Shown here one piece after another: positions 22,399-35,800 of a DNA stretch of 64,000 nt. The stretch comes from Maylandia zebra (Eukaryota > Chordata > Actinopteri > Cichliformes > Cichlidae). The position numbers and the translations under genes were made by a program. Numbering within the stretch: the stretch's first letter is position 1; every line of letters begins with the position of its first letter. Where the stretch lies: NCBI RefSeq assembly GCF_041146795.1, contig NC_135179.1, forward strand, positions 31,438,547 through 31,502,546. Direction: 5' to 3'. Below the pieces are notes generated by a model, which saw only the letters and a program-made list of their open reading frames with translations, did no database searches and was not told where the DNA came from.

Positions 22399-23429
22399 TA
22401 GGGATGGGTATCGAAAACCAGTTCTTGTTGAGAACCGGTTCCCACTGTTTCAATTCCTTGGAATCGTTTGCCACTTTTAAAAACGATTCCCTTATCGATT
22501 CCAGTCGCCCCGAATGACGTCATCACGTTGAGTAGCGTCTTTTACCCAGTAGGAAACACGGCGCCTGAGCGGCACAAACGCTCAAAAGTTTGGTTACACT
22601 TTATGAGAAAGGATGACAACAGGGCAACGTGCAATACTTGCAAAGTAGAGATTTCATCAAAGGGGGGAAACACTACGAATATGCAAAAGCATTTGCTCAA
22701 AAAACACGCGATTGCTTTCAACGAATGTCGTGTTTTTGATCCGCTCCGGACTAGCGAAGCTCAACCCAGCAGCAGCGGTAGCGTTTCCACGTCCTCTCCC
22801 GTTAATACTGCAGGTAACTAATCAATTAGCATTGCATATTATGTTAGCGCGATTTACCTTATTACAAAACCTGCTATTACTGTGCGTTGCATTTAGATAA
22901 CCATGATGAGACAGACAGAGTCTGGCTGGCTCAGATGCTGGCAGTTCTCGCTGCAGTCTACCGGTAGCGTCTCCTTTCAGGCCAGGATAGACGAATGTCA
23001 CCCAGCAGTGTCTAAGTTTGTGGTCAAAGGCTTGCACCCATTTGCCACAGCAGATGCCCCCGATTTCACTTTGGTAAGTGAATGTGTTTAATTGTAGGCA
23101 GGACATTACTGGATATTCTTGTGTAATTGCTACAGAATAATTTATGTTAAACTTTGTTATTGCTACAGGAGAATATTTATTTTATTATTTTACATATACA
23201 TTTTTTTTTCCTGGGGACCCTGTGACACCCCATTGAAGAGCCGTAGGCTGTGGATCTCTTAAGATCTCACTGTTGGGTTTGTAAGGCCATGTTACTCCTA
23301 AATTTCTATCTTGTTCAAAGAGAAGATATAAAACACAGTTCTAAGCTAATCGACTTTAGTGTTCTCCTTTTTAAAAAAAAGCATCGATAAGGAATCGAAT
23401 CGTTAAAATCTTATCAATACCCATCCCTA
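22399..23429 (+). mobile_element. hAT derivative inside the 13-bp minisatellite, CTGTGTAC duplication
   Basis: The ends are TAGGGATGGGTATCGA and its reverse-complement partner. The flanking 8-bp duplication CTGTGTAC (22391-22398 and 23430-23437) is itself minisatellite sequence. At 1031 bp it is far shorter than an autonomous hAT element. It keeps a BED-finger exon and a second block reading FVVKGLHPFATADAPDF, so the catalytic core was deleted internally. Confidence 0.92.
22468..22813 (+). pseudogene. BED zinc finger exon of a hAT transposase
   Basis: An open exon-like block contains a full BED finger: HKRSKVWLHFMRK, C-NT-C, then NMQKHLLKKH. It ends at an AG/GTAACT donor at 22814. The transposase uses this domain to bind the element ends. 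The true start codon is not certain. The following block near 22980-23080 supplies only the first part of the next domain. Confidence 0.75.
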
Positions 23430-26400
23430 CTGTGTACTGAATGTGCTTACTATATCTGTGTACTATATCTGTGTACTGTATCTGTGTACTGTACCTGTGT
23501 ACTGTACCTGTGTACTGAATCTGCTTACTGTATCTGTGTACTGTATCTGTGTACTGTACCTGTGTACTGAATATACTTACTGGACCTGTGTACTGTACCT
23601 GCGTACTGTACCTGCGTACTGTATCTGGGTAGTGGACCTTGTGTACTGTACCTGTGTACTGAATCTGCTTACTGGACCTGTGTACTGTATCTGGGTAGTG
23701 GACCTTGTGTACTGTACCTGTGTACTCTACCTGTGTACTGTATCTGCGTACTGTACCTGTGTACTGTATCTGGGTAGTGGACCTTGTGTACTGTACCTGT
23801 GTACTGTATCTGCGTACTGTACCTGTGTACTGTATCTGGGTAGTGGACCTTGTGTACTGTACCTGTGTACTCTACCTGTGTACTGTATCTGCGTACTGTA
23901 CCTGTGTACTGTATCTGGGTAGTGGACCTTGTGTACTGTACCTGTGTACTCTACCTGTGTACTGTATCTGTGTACTGTATCTGCTTACTGTATCTGTGTA
24001 CTGTACCTGCGTACTGAATATACTTACTGGACCTGTGTACTGTATCTGCGTACTGTACCTGCGTACTGTACCTGCGTACTGAATATACTTACTGGACCTG
24101 TGTACTGTATCTGCGTACTGTACCTGCGTACTGTATCCGGGTAGTGGACCTTGTGTACTGTACCTGCGTACTCTACCTGTGTACTGTACCTGTGTACTGA
24201 ATCTGCTTACTGGACCTGTGTACTGTATCTGTGTACTGTACCTGTGTACTGTATCTGCGTACTGTACCTGTGTACTCTACCTATGTACTGTATCTGCGTA
24301 CTGTACCTGTGTACTGTATCTGGGTAGTGGACCTTGTGTACTGTACCTGTGTACTCTACCTGTGTACTGTATCTGCGTACTGTACCTGTGTACTGTATCT
24401 GGGTAGTGGACCTTGTGTACTGTACCTGTGTACTGTATCTGCGTACTGTACCTGTGTACTGTATCTGGGTAGTGGACCTTGTGTACTGTACCTGTGTACT
24501 CTACCTGTGTACTGTATCTGCGTACTGTACCTGTGTACTGTATCTGGGTAGTGGACCTTGTGTACTGTACCTGTGTACTCTACCTGTGTACTGTATCTGT
24601 GTACTGTACCTGTGTACTGTACCTGTGTACTGAATCTGCTTACTGTATCTGTGTACTGTACCTGCGTACTGAATATACTTACTGGACCTGTGTACTGTAT
24701 CTGCGTACTGTACCTGCGTACTGTACCTGCGTACTGAATATACTTACTGGACCTGTGTACTGTATCTGCGTACTGTACCTGCGTACTGTATCCGGGTAGT
24801 GGACCTTGTGTACTGTACCTGCGTACTCTACCTGTGTACTGTACCTGTGTACTGAATCTGCTTACTGGACCTGTGTACTGTATCTGTGTACTGTACCTGT
24901 GTACTGTATCTGCGTACTGTACCTGTGTACTCTACCTATGTACTGTATCTGCGTACTGTACCTGTGTACTGTATCTGGGTAGTGGACCTTGTGTACTGTA
25001 CCTGTGTACTCTACCTGTGTACTGTATCTGCGTACTGTACCTGTGTACTGTATCTGGGTAGTGGACCTTGTGTACTCTACCTGTGTACTGTACCTGTGTA
25101 CTGAATGTGCTTGCTGTATATGTGTACTGTACCTGTGTACTGTACCTGTGTACTGAAACTGCTTACTGTATCTGCGTACTGTACCTGTGTACTGTACCTG
25201 TGTACTGTACCTGTGTACTGAATCTGCTTACTGTATCTGCTTACTGTACCTGTGTACTGAATCTGCTTACTGTATCTGTGTACTGAATCTGCTTACTGTA
25301 TCTGCTTACTGTACCTGTGTACTGAATCTGCTTACTGTATCTGCTTACTGTACCTGTGTACTGAATCTGCTTACTGTATCTGCTTACTGTACCTGTGTAC
25401 TGAATCTGCTTACTGTATCTGCTTACTGTACCTGTGTACTGAATCTGCTTACTGTATCTGCTTACTGTATCTGTGTACTGAATCTGCTTACTGTATCTGC
25501 TTACTGTACCTGTGTACTGAATCTGCTTACTGTACCTGTGTACTGTACCTGTGTACTGAATCTGCTTACTGTATCTGCGTATTGTACCTGTGTACAGTAT
25601 CTGTGTACTGTATCTGTTTACTGTATCTGCGTATTGTACCTGTGTACTGTATCTGTGTACTGTATCTGTTTACTGTATCTGTGTACTGTACCTGTGTATT
25701 GTACCTGTGTACTGTATCTGCTTACTGTACCTGCGTATTGTACCTGTGTACTGTATCTGCGTACTGTATCTGTGTACTGGACCTGTGTATTGTACCTGTG
25801 TACTGTATCTGCTTACTGTATCTGCTTACTGTACCTGCGTACTGTATCTGTGTACTGTATCTGTTTACTGTACCTGTGTACTGTATCTGCGTACTGTATC
25901 TGCTTACTGTATCTGCTTACTGTATCTGCGTACTGTATCTGTGTACTGTATCTGCTTACTGTACCTGCGTACTGTATCTGTGTACTGTATCTGTTTACTG
26001 TACCTGTGTACTGTATCTGCTTACTGTATCTGCTTACTGTACCTGCGTACTGTATCTGTGTACTGTATCTGCTTACTGTATCTGCGTACTGAATCTGTGT
26101 ACTGTATCTGCTTACTGTACCTGCGTACTGTATCTGTGTACTGTATCTGCTTACTGTACCTGCGTACTGTATCTGTGTACTGTATCTGCTTACTGTACCT
26201 GCGTACTGTATCTGTTTACTGTATCTGCGTACTGTATCTGTGTACTGTATCTGCTTACTGTACCTGCGTACTGTATCTGTGTACTGTATCTGCTTACTGT
26301 ATCTGCGTACTGTATCTGTGTACTGTATCTGCTTACTGTATCTGCGTACTGTATCTGCTTACTGTATCTGTGTACTGTATCTGCTTACTGTACCTGCGTA

Positions 26401-27595
26401 CTGTATCTGTGTACTGTATCTGCTTACTGTACCTGCGTACTGTATCTGTGTACTGTATCTGCTTACTGTACCTGCGTACTGTATCTGTGTACTGTATCTG
26501 TTTACTGTATCTGTGTACTGTATCTGCTTACTGTACCTGCGTACTGTATCTGTGTACTGTATCTGCTTACTGTATCTGTGTACTGTATCTGCTTACTGTA
26601 CCTGCGTACTGTATCTGTGTACTGTATCTGCTTACTGTACCTGCGTACTGTATCTGTGTACTGTATCTGCTTACTGTACATGCGTACTGTACCTGTGTAC
26701 TGTATCTGCTTACTGTATCTGCGTACTGTATCTGTGTACTGTATCTGTTTACTGTACCTGCGTACTGTATCTGTGTACTGTATCTGTTTACTGTACCTGC
26801 GTACTGTATCTGTGTACTGTATCTGCTTACTGTACCTGCGTACTGTATCTGTGTACTGTATCTGCTTACTGTACCTGCGTACTGTATCTGTGTACTGTAT
26901 CTGTTTACTGTATCTGTGTACTGTATCTGTTTACTGTATCTGCGTACTGTACCTGTGTACTGTATCTGTTTACTGTATCTGTTTACTGTATCTGTGTACT
27001 GTATCTGCGTACTGGACCTGTGTACTGTATCTGCTTACTGTACCTGCGTACTGTATCTGTGTACTGGACCTGTGTATTGTATCTGCTTACTGTACCTGCG
27101 TACTGTATCTGTGTACTGTATCTGTTTACTGTATCTGTGTACTGTATCTGCTTACTGTATCTGCGTACTGGACCTGTGTACTGTATCTGCTTACTGTACC
27201 TGTGTACTGTATCTGTGTACTGTATCTGCTTACTGTATCTGCGTACTGTACCTGTGTACTGTATCTGCGTACTGGACCTGCTTACTGTATCTTTGTACTG
27301 TATCTGTTTACTGTATCTGTGTACTGTATCTGTGTACTGTATCTGCTTACTGTATCTGCGTACTGGACCTGTGTACTGTATCTGCTTACTGTATCTGCGT
27401 ACTGGACCTGTGTACTGTACCTGCGTACTGTATCTGTGTACTGGACCTGCTTACTGTATCTGCGTATTGTACCTGTGTACTGTATCTGTGTACTGTATCT
27501 GTTTACTGTATCTGCATACTGTACCTGCGTACTGTATCTGTGTACTGGACCTGCTTACTGTATCTGCTTACTGTACCTGTGTACTGTATCTGTGG

Positions 27596-28479
27596 ATAAA
27601 GCAGTGGCTCTGGAGGTGTGGGCGGAGGAGGGCGACAGCTCCATGCCGAAGCCGTCACTAAAATGTTGACAGAACGTTGGGGATGGAAAAAGAACTACAT
27701 TTCCCAAAAGGCAGGTATGGGGAAAAGTCCTGCACCGTGTGGAAAAAGCAAAATCGTGGGCCAGGCTGGATCAATCTGCAATTTATATTTTTTATATTTA
27801 TATTTTTTTATACTGGATGGATTAAGCCTCATTTTTACTTAGTGAATCCCACCACACTATGTCAACAAGCTTTAATTGTATTATCTGGTGTTTGTGCTTC
27901 ATTGGACTTCCTCAGTATCCTGTAGTAGTTTATGTGTTGCTTTAAATGATGAGCATGCAGTATACCTGCTGTCCATAGTTGGAAACAGTGATAACGCACA
28001 CAAACCAAGATGTGTTGGCCCGACTGTTTCAAACTTCATTTTCATCAAATACAACATGTGGATTGAGAACCGAACCAAGAGACCTGCAGTCCAGTTTTGT
28101 TCATGTACAGTGTGGTTGACACAAAAGCCCTCAGTCTAACAATGGAAAATGAAGAGCAAACACCAACGTTAACCAACATCATAAAGTATTAAAAGTACAC
28201 TGCCATACGCCCAATTCAAAGCAACCTGTTCACAAATCTAAAAACTGCTCATTTGGAGCATTTGATTAAATACAATAAATCCATAAATATCTGGACAGAG
28301 CTGCATTGCGCTTTGTAATTTTGATTTTTCTTGTTGTTGATCTGAACATTGAGTCTCATTTTAAAGTGACTAATATGGATAACAGAATGATAGTCACGGG
28401 GACAAAGAACAAAATCAGATGGTGTACTTGTTGGCTAAACAAGCTCTGAAAAAGGACAACATTATGAAGGTACAGATGG
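27596..28479. other. Non-coding stretch, nothing recognised
   Basis: AT-rich flank of the minisatellite; no supported exon. Confidence 0.5.
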
Positions 28480-29015
28480 GTGACAAATTTAGGGAAATAT
28501 TATGACTTGCACATTCATCACGTCAGCCCATCCGAACACCTACTGGAAATTTTAATGATGTTAGGCTGCTCTCTTCATCGCCATCACCAAAGGACTTGGG
28601 GAATGCTAAGGTGCACTGAAGCTGTTAGCCAGCGCAACACAGTCTGCTTGAGTATTGTTTCTGATCGTGTTAATCCCTTTATGAACATTTGGACCAGCCC
28701 TCTAATGGCTGCTTCCAGCAGGATAACGCACCATATCACAAAGCTCAAATAATCTAAAAGGTTTTTTTTAACAGAGTTCAACACTCAAATGGACTCAACA
28801 GTCACCAGATCTTAATCCGGTAGCACCTTTGAAATGTACTGAAACAAGAGATTGGCATGATGGATGTGCAGTCTACAAATCTGCAGAAACTGCATAATGA
28901 AACAATGTCAATGTGGACCAAAATCTCTGAGCACCACCTTGCTGAATCTATAATAATGAAAGCAATTCTAAAGGTGAACGAGGGTCCAATGTGGTACTAA
29001 TGATATCTAATAAAC
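28480..29015 (+). pseudogene. Degenerate Tc1/mariner-like transposase, C-terminal part
   Basis: Broken frames preserve a Tc1-like order: a block with CFQQDNAPYH-type remains near 28710-28740, SNGLNSHQILI near 28785-28815 (the 'WPxxSPDLNPI' region shifted in frame), then KISEHHLAESIIMKAILKVN and NEGPMWY near 28917-29000. Stops and frame changes throughout show it is dead. Confidence 0.5.
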
Positions 29016-29654
29016 TGGGCAGTGAGTATGTAAAACAAAGCAAAAGGTGTGAAAAATGAAAACAACAGAAAAAAAAACTTTAGAGTGCAAACAAATCAGT
29101 TCGGTACAGATGTATTTACCTAGGATCGACACTTTCATATCGTACAGTAAAGACTCTACAGTTGTTAGAGCGGGAACGTTGGGGCAGTTGGTAAAAGTGG
29201 GAAGGAAGAACTAACTTTTAACAGGAATACATCTCCAGTACAACCAGTTTCGTGGAGGGGAAGCTGGAGCCGGGGTCCTGAGAAGAAAGGAGCAAAAATT
29301 AAACAGTCCAAAGCAAACAAAAGTACTCACCTTTGAGACTTTGCTTAGGGTCAGTTAAAACAATGCCAATATGTGCTTTAAGGGTAGAATCAGGTGAAAT
29401 GCCACTATATATTAGAAGAAAACTGTTAATAGTTAATTATTAGATACATTTGAAAGGTCATAATAAAAGTCATCCTGTTAAGAAAGTGTTAGAAAATTGT
29501 TGGGAAAGAGGAAAGGATTTTTCAGGTACAAGTACAGTGACTATTTGCAGATTTATACAGATGGATCGAAAAATCCAAAAATTAAACAAGTGCGGCAGTT
29601 GTCATTCCAGAAGAAATTCCTAAGGAAATTGAAGTGTCGCAGTATAACCCAAGA
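29016..29654. other. Upstream intergenic DNA of fam98a
   Basis: No supported exon or repeat boundary was found. Confidence 0.4.
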
Positions 29655-29830
29655 GATGGCAGTAGTGCAACACTGATAGACTGCAAGCTGCCGTAAAAAA
29701 GCGAAGAAAAAACACGAACGCAGTCACCGATCGCGCTCCAGTCCAGCAGGTGGCGGAAAAAAGCTCGATCCAAGTTGGGGTCACAGCCGCCAATGAATCC
29801 AACGAAGAAGGAGAAGAAGTTAAACGTGTA
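29655..29830 (+). promoter_or_regulatory. fam98a promoter/5' UTR region with two copies of a GGYGG...CCGCC motif repeat
   Basis: Two related units lie just upstream of the start codon. The first runs from GATGGCAGTAGTGCAA to GCGAAGAAAAAAC (29655-29716). The second runs from CAGGTGGCGG through CAGCCGCCAATG to AACGAAGAAGGAGAAG (29747-29816). Similar sequences are common in fish 5' UTRs as a dispersed repeat. I see no TATA box. The transcription start is not resolved. Confidence 0.4.
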
Positions 29831-29894
29831 TGCTGAGCTGGCTGATGTGGAATCTGTATTTCGTGATTTTAGTAGATAACTCGGGAACAGTAGG

Positions 29895-32800
29895 ATGGAG
29901 AATGACATTCTTGTCTCTCTGGAAGATTTAGGGTAAGTGAAAATACGGTTATGTATCCCGCTGTGGAAACACTGTGTGCCTAGCCACGCTCCAGGGAGCA
30001 GACCTGCCCATTCTTTTCTATTTTAGCCAGCGCAATACAAATATAGCTTGAGCTAAACGGCTAAATTGGTGTGGTAGCTAGCGTTCGGGCGGTGTTGTGT
30101 ATTTATTTATTTATTTATTTAAATTTAAAATCGCTGCTTATGAGTGTCATATTGATGTGTGTACATAGTCATGCAAATCGAGCCTACACAGTGATTTGAC
30201 ATGATAAGCTACAGGCTTCGTCAGCAGCAGCAGCAGCTGCTGCCATGAAAATGCATACGAGGATAGCTCCAACACATTATTTTGCATTAACCAGTTCAGA
30301 CCAGTTTTCTAAACAAGATAGAGAAGATGGTTCCAGATTAATCTCTTATACGCTGAAATTTCCAGTAGGTTCTCCCAAGTCACTGGGGCTCTCGTGCCAC
30401 TTTCGTTGCCTCATGTAAGCCTGACAGTAAGAAGAGAGTCCTTAAATAACCACATTTTAAAATGTGCTTTGGTTCTGTTTGGAGACGCTCTGGCTCTCTT
30501 AGCAGGCTTCATTTCTACTCGTCATCAAGAGTGAGAGAGGTTTTATGTGTTTTTTTAATTTTTGTTGTTGTTGTTGTTTTTTAATATGAGCTCTATTTGT
30601 GTGTGCGTGATGGATGGATTGATTGAGTGCAGGTACCAAGGCCCTCTGTTGGAAGAAGGAGCTCTGGAATCTGCTGTGAGCGGAGGAGCAGCTTCACCCG
30701 AGTTTACCAAGCTCTGTGCTTGGATCGTCTCAGAACTCAGACTCTACTGCAAGCTGGAGGAAAATGTCCATGCTACCAACTGTAAGCGCTGCTCATTCAC
30801 TAGGACATGAAGCTCTTCCTGATGCTAACAAATGTAAAATATAATTGTTGAATAGTTGTACAGCAGATTATCAATGAACATCTATTCCAGTGTTTGTTAT
30901 TTTCTGGCCTCCAATTCCAGTCCATGATTGTGGGTATCATACATGAGTTAATGAAATGAGATCTAACCAACTTGTTTATCTAAAAGCCAACATTTAGAAA
31001 GTGCTTTTTGTTCTTGTTCCAGGCCCGAGTGAGGCAGAGGGCTTCCAGCTGGAGATGAGCGGCCTGCTGTCAGAGCTCACCTGTCCATACTCTGTCCTCA
31101 CCAGTGGAGACATTACCCAGAGGTTCCTGAACAGGACAGACTGCCTGCTGCTTATAAGTACGAAAAACACTCTTAATAACCACGCCTGTCTTTAAAGAGC
31201 AACTTAAACCTGACACTTTCTATGAACTGCTTAGACACACACAGGCTGTGATAAAGGCCCACCTAATGTCAACATGTCTTCTGTATTTAAATGTCTAATG
31301 TGGATGAAAGCAAAAAAAAGTGAGAGGAGAGGAAAGATGTGAGTCTTGTGCACTATGCTCTCACTGCAGGCAAAACAAGTGAAACATTCACTGTGAGTGT
31401 GCCACTGGTGTTTGAGTTTTAAGGACTCATACATTCAACAGGTGTCCAGTTTTACCTGTTGGTTGGAGAAGGTGTGGCAGCTTTACTAGTAATATGCTGC
31501 ATTTAGAAATGAAGTGTCTTTATTCTGGTAGGTGCCTTCATCTAGTTTTACTTCTTTCACTGTGGATTACTCTCATACACGATCCATAAATCTGCAAATC
31601 TGTCTGTGCAGTGGCTGGTGTTCATGCAGCATTACTGTAGTCACCCATGTTGTCATCCTCTGAATTTCCTGACTTCATCAGCGCATAAACGGAGTAATTA
31701 TACTATAAACACTGAGGTCCACTGGCTTCATGTTTTTGCTGTAGTTCAGGTCAGAGTCAGGTCAGGAAAACATAATGACAAATTACAAAAATCTGTTCAT
31801 CCTTCCATCTTCTTAACTGCTTCTCACACCTGTGATAAGGTGAAAGGTGCTGTACAGTGGACATTTCACCATTCTGTGGCAGGGCTGGAGTCAAACATGA
31901 GCAATAAATCTAAACTGAGCTTGAACAACTACGAACATAGTTTGATGATGGCAGGAAAATCAGCAGCGGATACTGGATCTGACCTGTCTGGACAGAACGC
32001 AGCCATGGCTGTCGCCACAGTTTTCACCCTGACACTCTGTGTGTCTTTTAACTTGGGCAGTTCCCAGTCGGTTTTTCAGAGGGAAGTAAATGAAGGTGGA
32101 GTATTGCTTCACTGTCTTGGCCTCAAAACACAGATTAGTGCCAACTTGTAAATCTCAAGTGGAGCTGATTTGTTTGAAATGTGACTTTCAGAAACCTGAT
32201 CTCACTGTCAAAGCAATAAGAATTTACTCAAATTCATTTTTGGGGGGTTTCAGCTTTTCTGGTTTCTGAGTTGGAGGCGTCGAGGATGATCCTGGTTAAC
32301 AAGCCTCAGAAGAAAGCCCAGGAGTCTGGAAGCCCTGCGTTCCAAGAACTGAAGGGCATCTGCATGGCACTGGGCATGTCCAAGCCTCCAGCCAACATCA
32401 CCATGTTCCAGTTCTTCAGTGGCATAGAGAAGAAGGTCAGTTAGACACAGAGGTGGTGTCCACTATAAAGTAGGGTCTCTAAAAAAGAGCAACACCATAT
32501 TACATCGTGTTGTGATAACTCGCACTGGGTGAGAGTTAAAAACAACGAGTGAAGGAGCAGCAGCTGTAAAGGTCACCTCTGACCTTTGAAACAAGCAAAA
32601 ACATCTGGGACAAAAGGGTGCAGCAGCTCATACGGATAAATGGGGCAGAACCTTTAAGAGACATGAAGACAAATAAAAGGATTTTGAATTCATAAACGAG
32701 CAGCCACTGAAGTTATGCTAAACTTGAAGTGATGTGCTCTCACTTGCACCAGAAAAAAAATCGAGCAGCGTGTTTTGCACCAGCCGTAAGCGAGCAATGG

Positions 32801-35800
32801 AAGCCTGGCTGATCTCTATGAGAAGTGCATTGCAGTAATTGAGATGAGAGGTTATAAATGTTTATGATGATTATTTAATATTTTATTATCTGATAACATC
32901 TCATCTGTGTCAGCACTCTAGGCAGACTTTAACATTTGCCTGCCCCAACCCAAAGATTTCCCACTGCTGCTAATTTATTCGTTTTCACATATATGAGATA
33001 AATGATTAAAATATAACTGTTTTGCAGTGAATAAACATAAAATGGCTAAAGTTTCAGGGCCGAGGCAGAATTTCATAATGAATTTTGCACGTTACCGTTA
33101 CAGAGAAATACAAAGCCTTCTTGTTATTGGGGTTTTTTTTGTTGACCTCTGCAAAATGTACCCAAACTATTACTACCAAGGGGCAGTGTTTTACCAGAAT
33201 ATTTCGTGTAGTTGCCCACCCTCTAACATGAAGAAAATAAAATGTATGGTTTGCTCTTAGATTCCACAGCAAAGTAAGTCTAATTGAGGTAATCACATGC
33301 AGGGCATTTAGTCTAAAATGACAAACAAGAAGTCCATTTGGGAAACATTAGCACTTTATTAATATAGCCATTGCTTTGTGGCTTCCAATCAACATCATCA
33401 CTCATTGTTTTCATCTCCAAAGCTGTAGAAAGCTGCTGTCATGTGGACTTTTTATCATTTGGAATAGATACTTGTCATGTCCCCGTGCTCCTCCTCTTCA
33501 GGTTGAATTATGAGTGGATGCTGCACCATCTTGTGGTAGAAACTGATATTACATGAAAGCACTGCTCAGCACTGTTTTCACTCTTTTTGACATTTAGTGT
33601 AAAACAGGTGTATAAGCATGGTACTCGTGTTCATTTTAGAAAGTGTGTAAACTTACAATGAGTGAACGAGTTTTAAAATGTAGGCTTAAAAGCAAAGGAA
33701 GGATGTGAGCTGCCTGCCAGCAACACTGAGAGAAATGAATGTTTTGCAACAACCAACCATGAGGCTGACAATCTGAAGTCAGGGAAAGGATTCCTGCCCT
33801 CCTAAAGTGTTTTTTCTTTGAAAGCAGATACTTTTACAATTCAACTTGCACACATCTGCACATGCTCTCTTTTTCCTTTCAGCTGAAAGAAGCCCTTAGT
33901 CGAGTTCCACCAAACCATGTAGGGGAGCCGTTGTTAAAGAAGCCCCTTGGACCTGTGCACATGGTAAGTAAAAATGGTGGAGAAATGCAGAACAGTCAGT
34001 GAATAGTATGTGAAGACTCTTTCTTCTCTCTTAATCTTTTTACCTTAGGAAAAAATTGAGGCTATAAACCAAGCGCTAGTGAATGAGTATGAGGTGAGAA
34101 GGAAGATGCTGTTGAAACGTCTTGACGTGACGGTGCAGTCCTTCGGTTGGTCCGATAGAGCAAAGGTACGTAGCAACGTGGCATCCTCCTAACCAAGTAT
34201 GAAGCACGTGTCTAGCTTTTTAAACAGGAGCACTGTGGGTTACAGAGGTACTGCTCTTTGCTCTCTTTCATAGCAAATGTTCTTAATTGGGTTAGCTACA
34301 AAATCTTCTGCTCTCTTAAATGTTGTTCTTCTCACTATAAAAATGTTGGGCCAAAACCAAAATAATCCTTATTTATCTTTTGCCGGTGTTTGTGCTGCCG
34401 TCAGTTTGTCCTGCATCTGAAAATAGCTATTTTGGCTCTTCTCCTGTAAGGTCACCATTCATTTGGTGGGTGTGGCTGCTTTGCTGACAAACAGAACTGC
34501 GTGCGACATTACGGCCACATGCTCTCGCTGACATCATATAGAGCCAGGAGTAGGAGTTTGTGCCTGAGCTTTTGGCTCACATGTACATACGCTGGACTCA
34601 TCATTTAAACTTTGGTTATGTTTAATATGAGTATCTGAACAGGAGATATGACAGAAAATATGAAAAGGCAGAATAGGTGGACTTGAAGTAATAACTTCAT
34701 CCGGACCACAACTTTTCATAAGTAATTATTATTTGAAAATAATATAAAACGGTGAGAAATTCCTGCCTCTAGAGGCTTCCTGAAGAGATACAGCCTGAAA
34801 TCCAGAGGAATATAAGCTGCTATAAAATGATGAAAAGAGTAATCATCTTTTCAAATAATTCTGCCAGTTGATTGTTGATTCTGAGTCTCGTGTTTAGTCA
34901 TATACTTTGAAAAATACTGTTTAATACAATAGATGTGTTACTGTCCTGTTGTGGATTATGGGCTTTATTGTGCTCATCTCTCTTCAGACACATGCTGATA
35001 AGTTGAGTAAAGTTTACCCTCCACTGCGTTCAGCTCTTGCCAACAAAAGTAAAGTCTCTGTTGCTCATCTTCTTGCCGCTCGCCAAGACTTCTCCAAGAT
35101 CCTCCGCACAAGCAGCGGCAAGATAAGAGAGAAGACGGCCTGTGCCATCAATAAGGTGGGCTCATCAGTGCAGTGACACCTGTCCTTCTTCCTTTTCATG
35201 TCTTTTACTCTGTTTTTATTTCAGTGTAAAATGCGTTGATTTAATACTGACTGTTTGGTGGTAATAAACATATAAAGCTCAGCACAGTAACTTTAGTTTG
35301 AAATGTTTCTCCTGGTCATCCACGCGTCACGTCTAGTGGCGCTGTGGTCAAGCGTCCCACAACTGTTTGATTTCAGCACATTTCCTCTCCTCAGGTTCTG
35401 ATGGGCCGAGTACCAGACAGGGGAGGTCGGCCGTGTGAGATTGAGCCTCCGCCTCCAGAGATGCCCACCTGGCAGAAGCGTCAAGATGCTCCCCAAATCG
35501 GAGGACACTATGGCGGCGGTGGGCACGGAGGTGGCAGGGGAGGATACGATCACGGCTCTCAAGGTGGCCGTGGGGGCTATGAGAGGGGAGCCGGGGGAGG
35601 AGGACACGGGGAGAGAGGAAGTAGAGGAGGAGGTGGAAGAGGGAGAGGCAGTTACAACCAGGGCTACTATCAGGATGCAGGAGGTCATCACGGGGGAGGA
35701 GGAAGAGGAGGTTATGGAGGAAACCACCAAGGAGGCTTCCAGGATCCCAACTACCATGGAGGAGGAGGCGGCGGATACCATGACGGCGGTCATTACCAAG

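Larger units (their letters stand above)
21536..27595 (+). repeat. 13-bp minisatellite, about 5 kb, split by a hAT element
   Basis: The unit is close to CTGTAYCTGYGTA with variants (CTTA for CGTA, GAA for GTA, and a longer GGGTAGTGGACCTTGTGTA form). Since 13 is not a multiple of 3, three units give 13 codons, and all three frames of one strand stay open over long distances. This produces overlapping 'ORFs' of up to 695 codons made of Cys/Tyr/Leu-rich 13-residue repeats. These are artefacts of the unit, not genes. The first half has more higher-order structure than the last 2.5 kb. Confidence 0.95.

Noticed and set aside
25582-27669. Overlapping open frames of 473-695 codons
   Set aside because: They are translations of the 13-bp minisatellite in several frames; periodicity of 13 residues, no start context, no non-repeat domain.
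31606-32151. 181-codon plus frame in intron 3 of fam98a
   Set aside because: No family motif, lies wholly in an intron defined by good splice sites, and composition is not coding-like.
32630-32870. Possible LINE-derived sequence in intron 4 of fam98a
   Set aside because: Resembles a fish repeat in word order only; no frame or boundary could be fixed.
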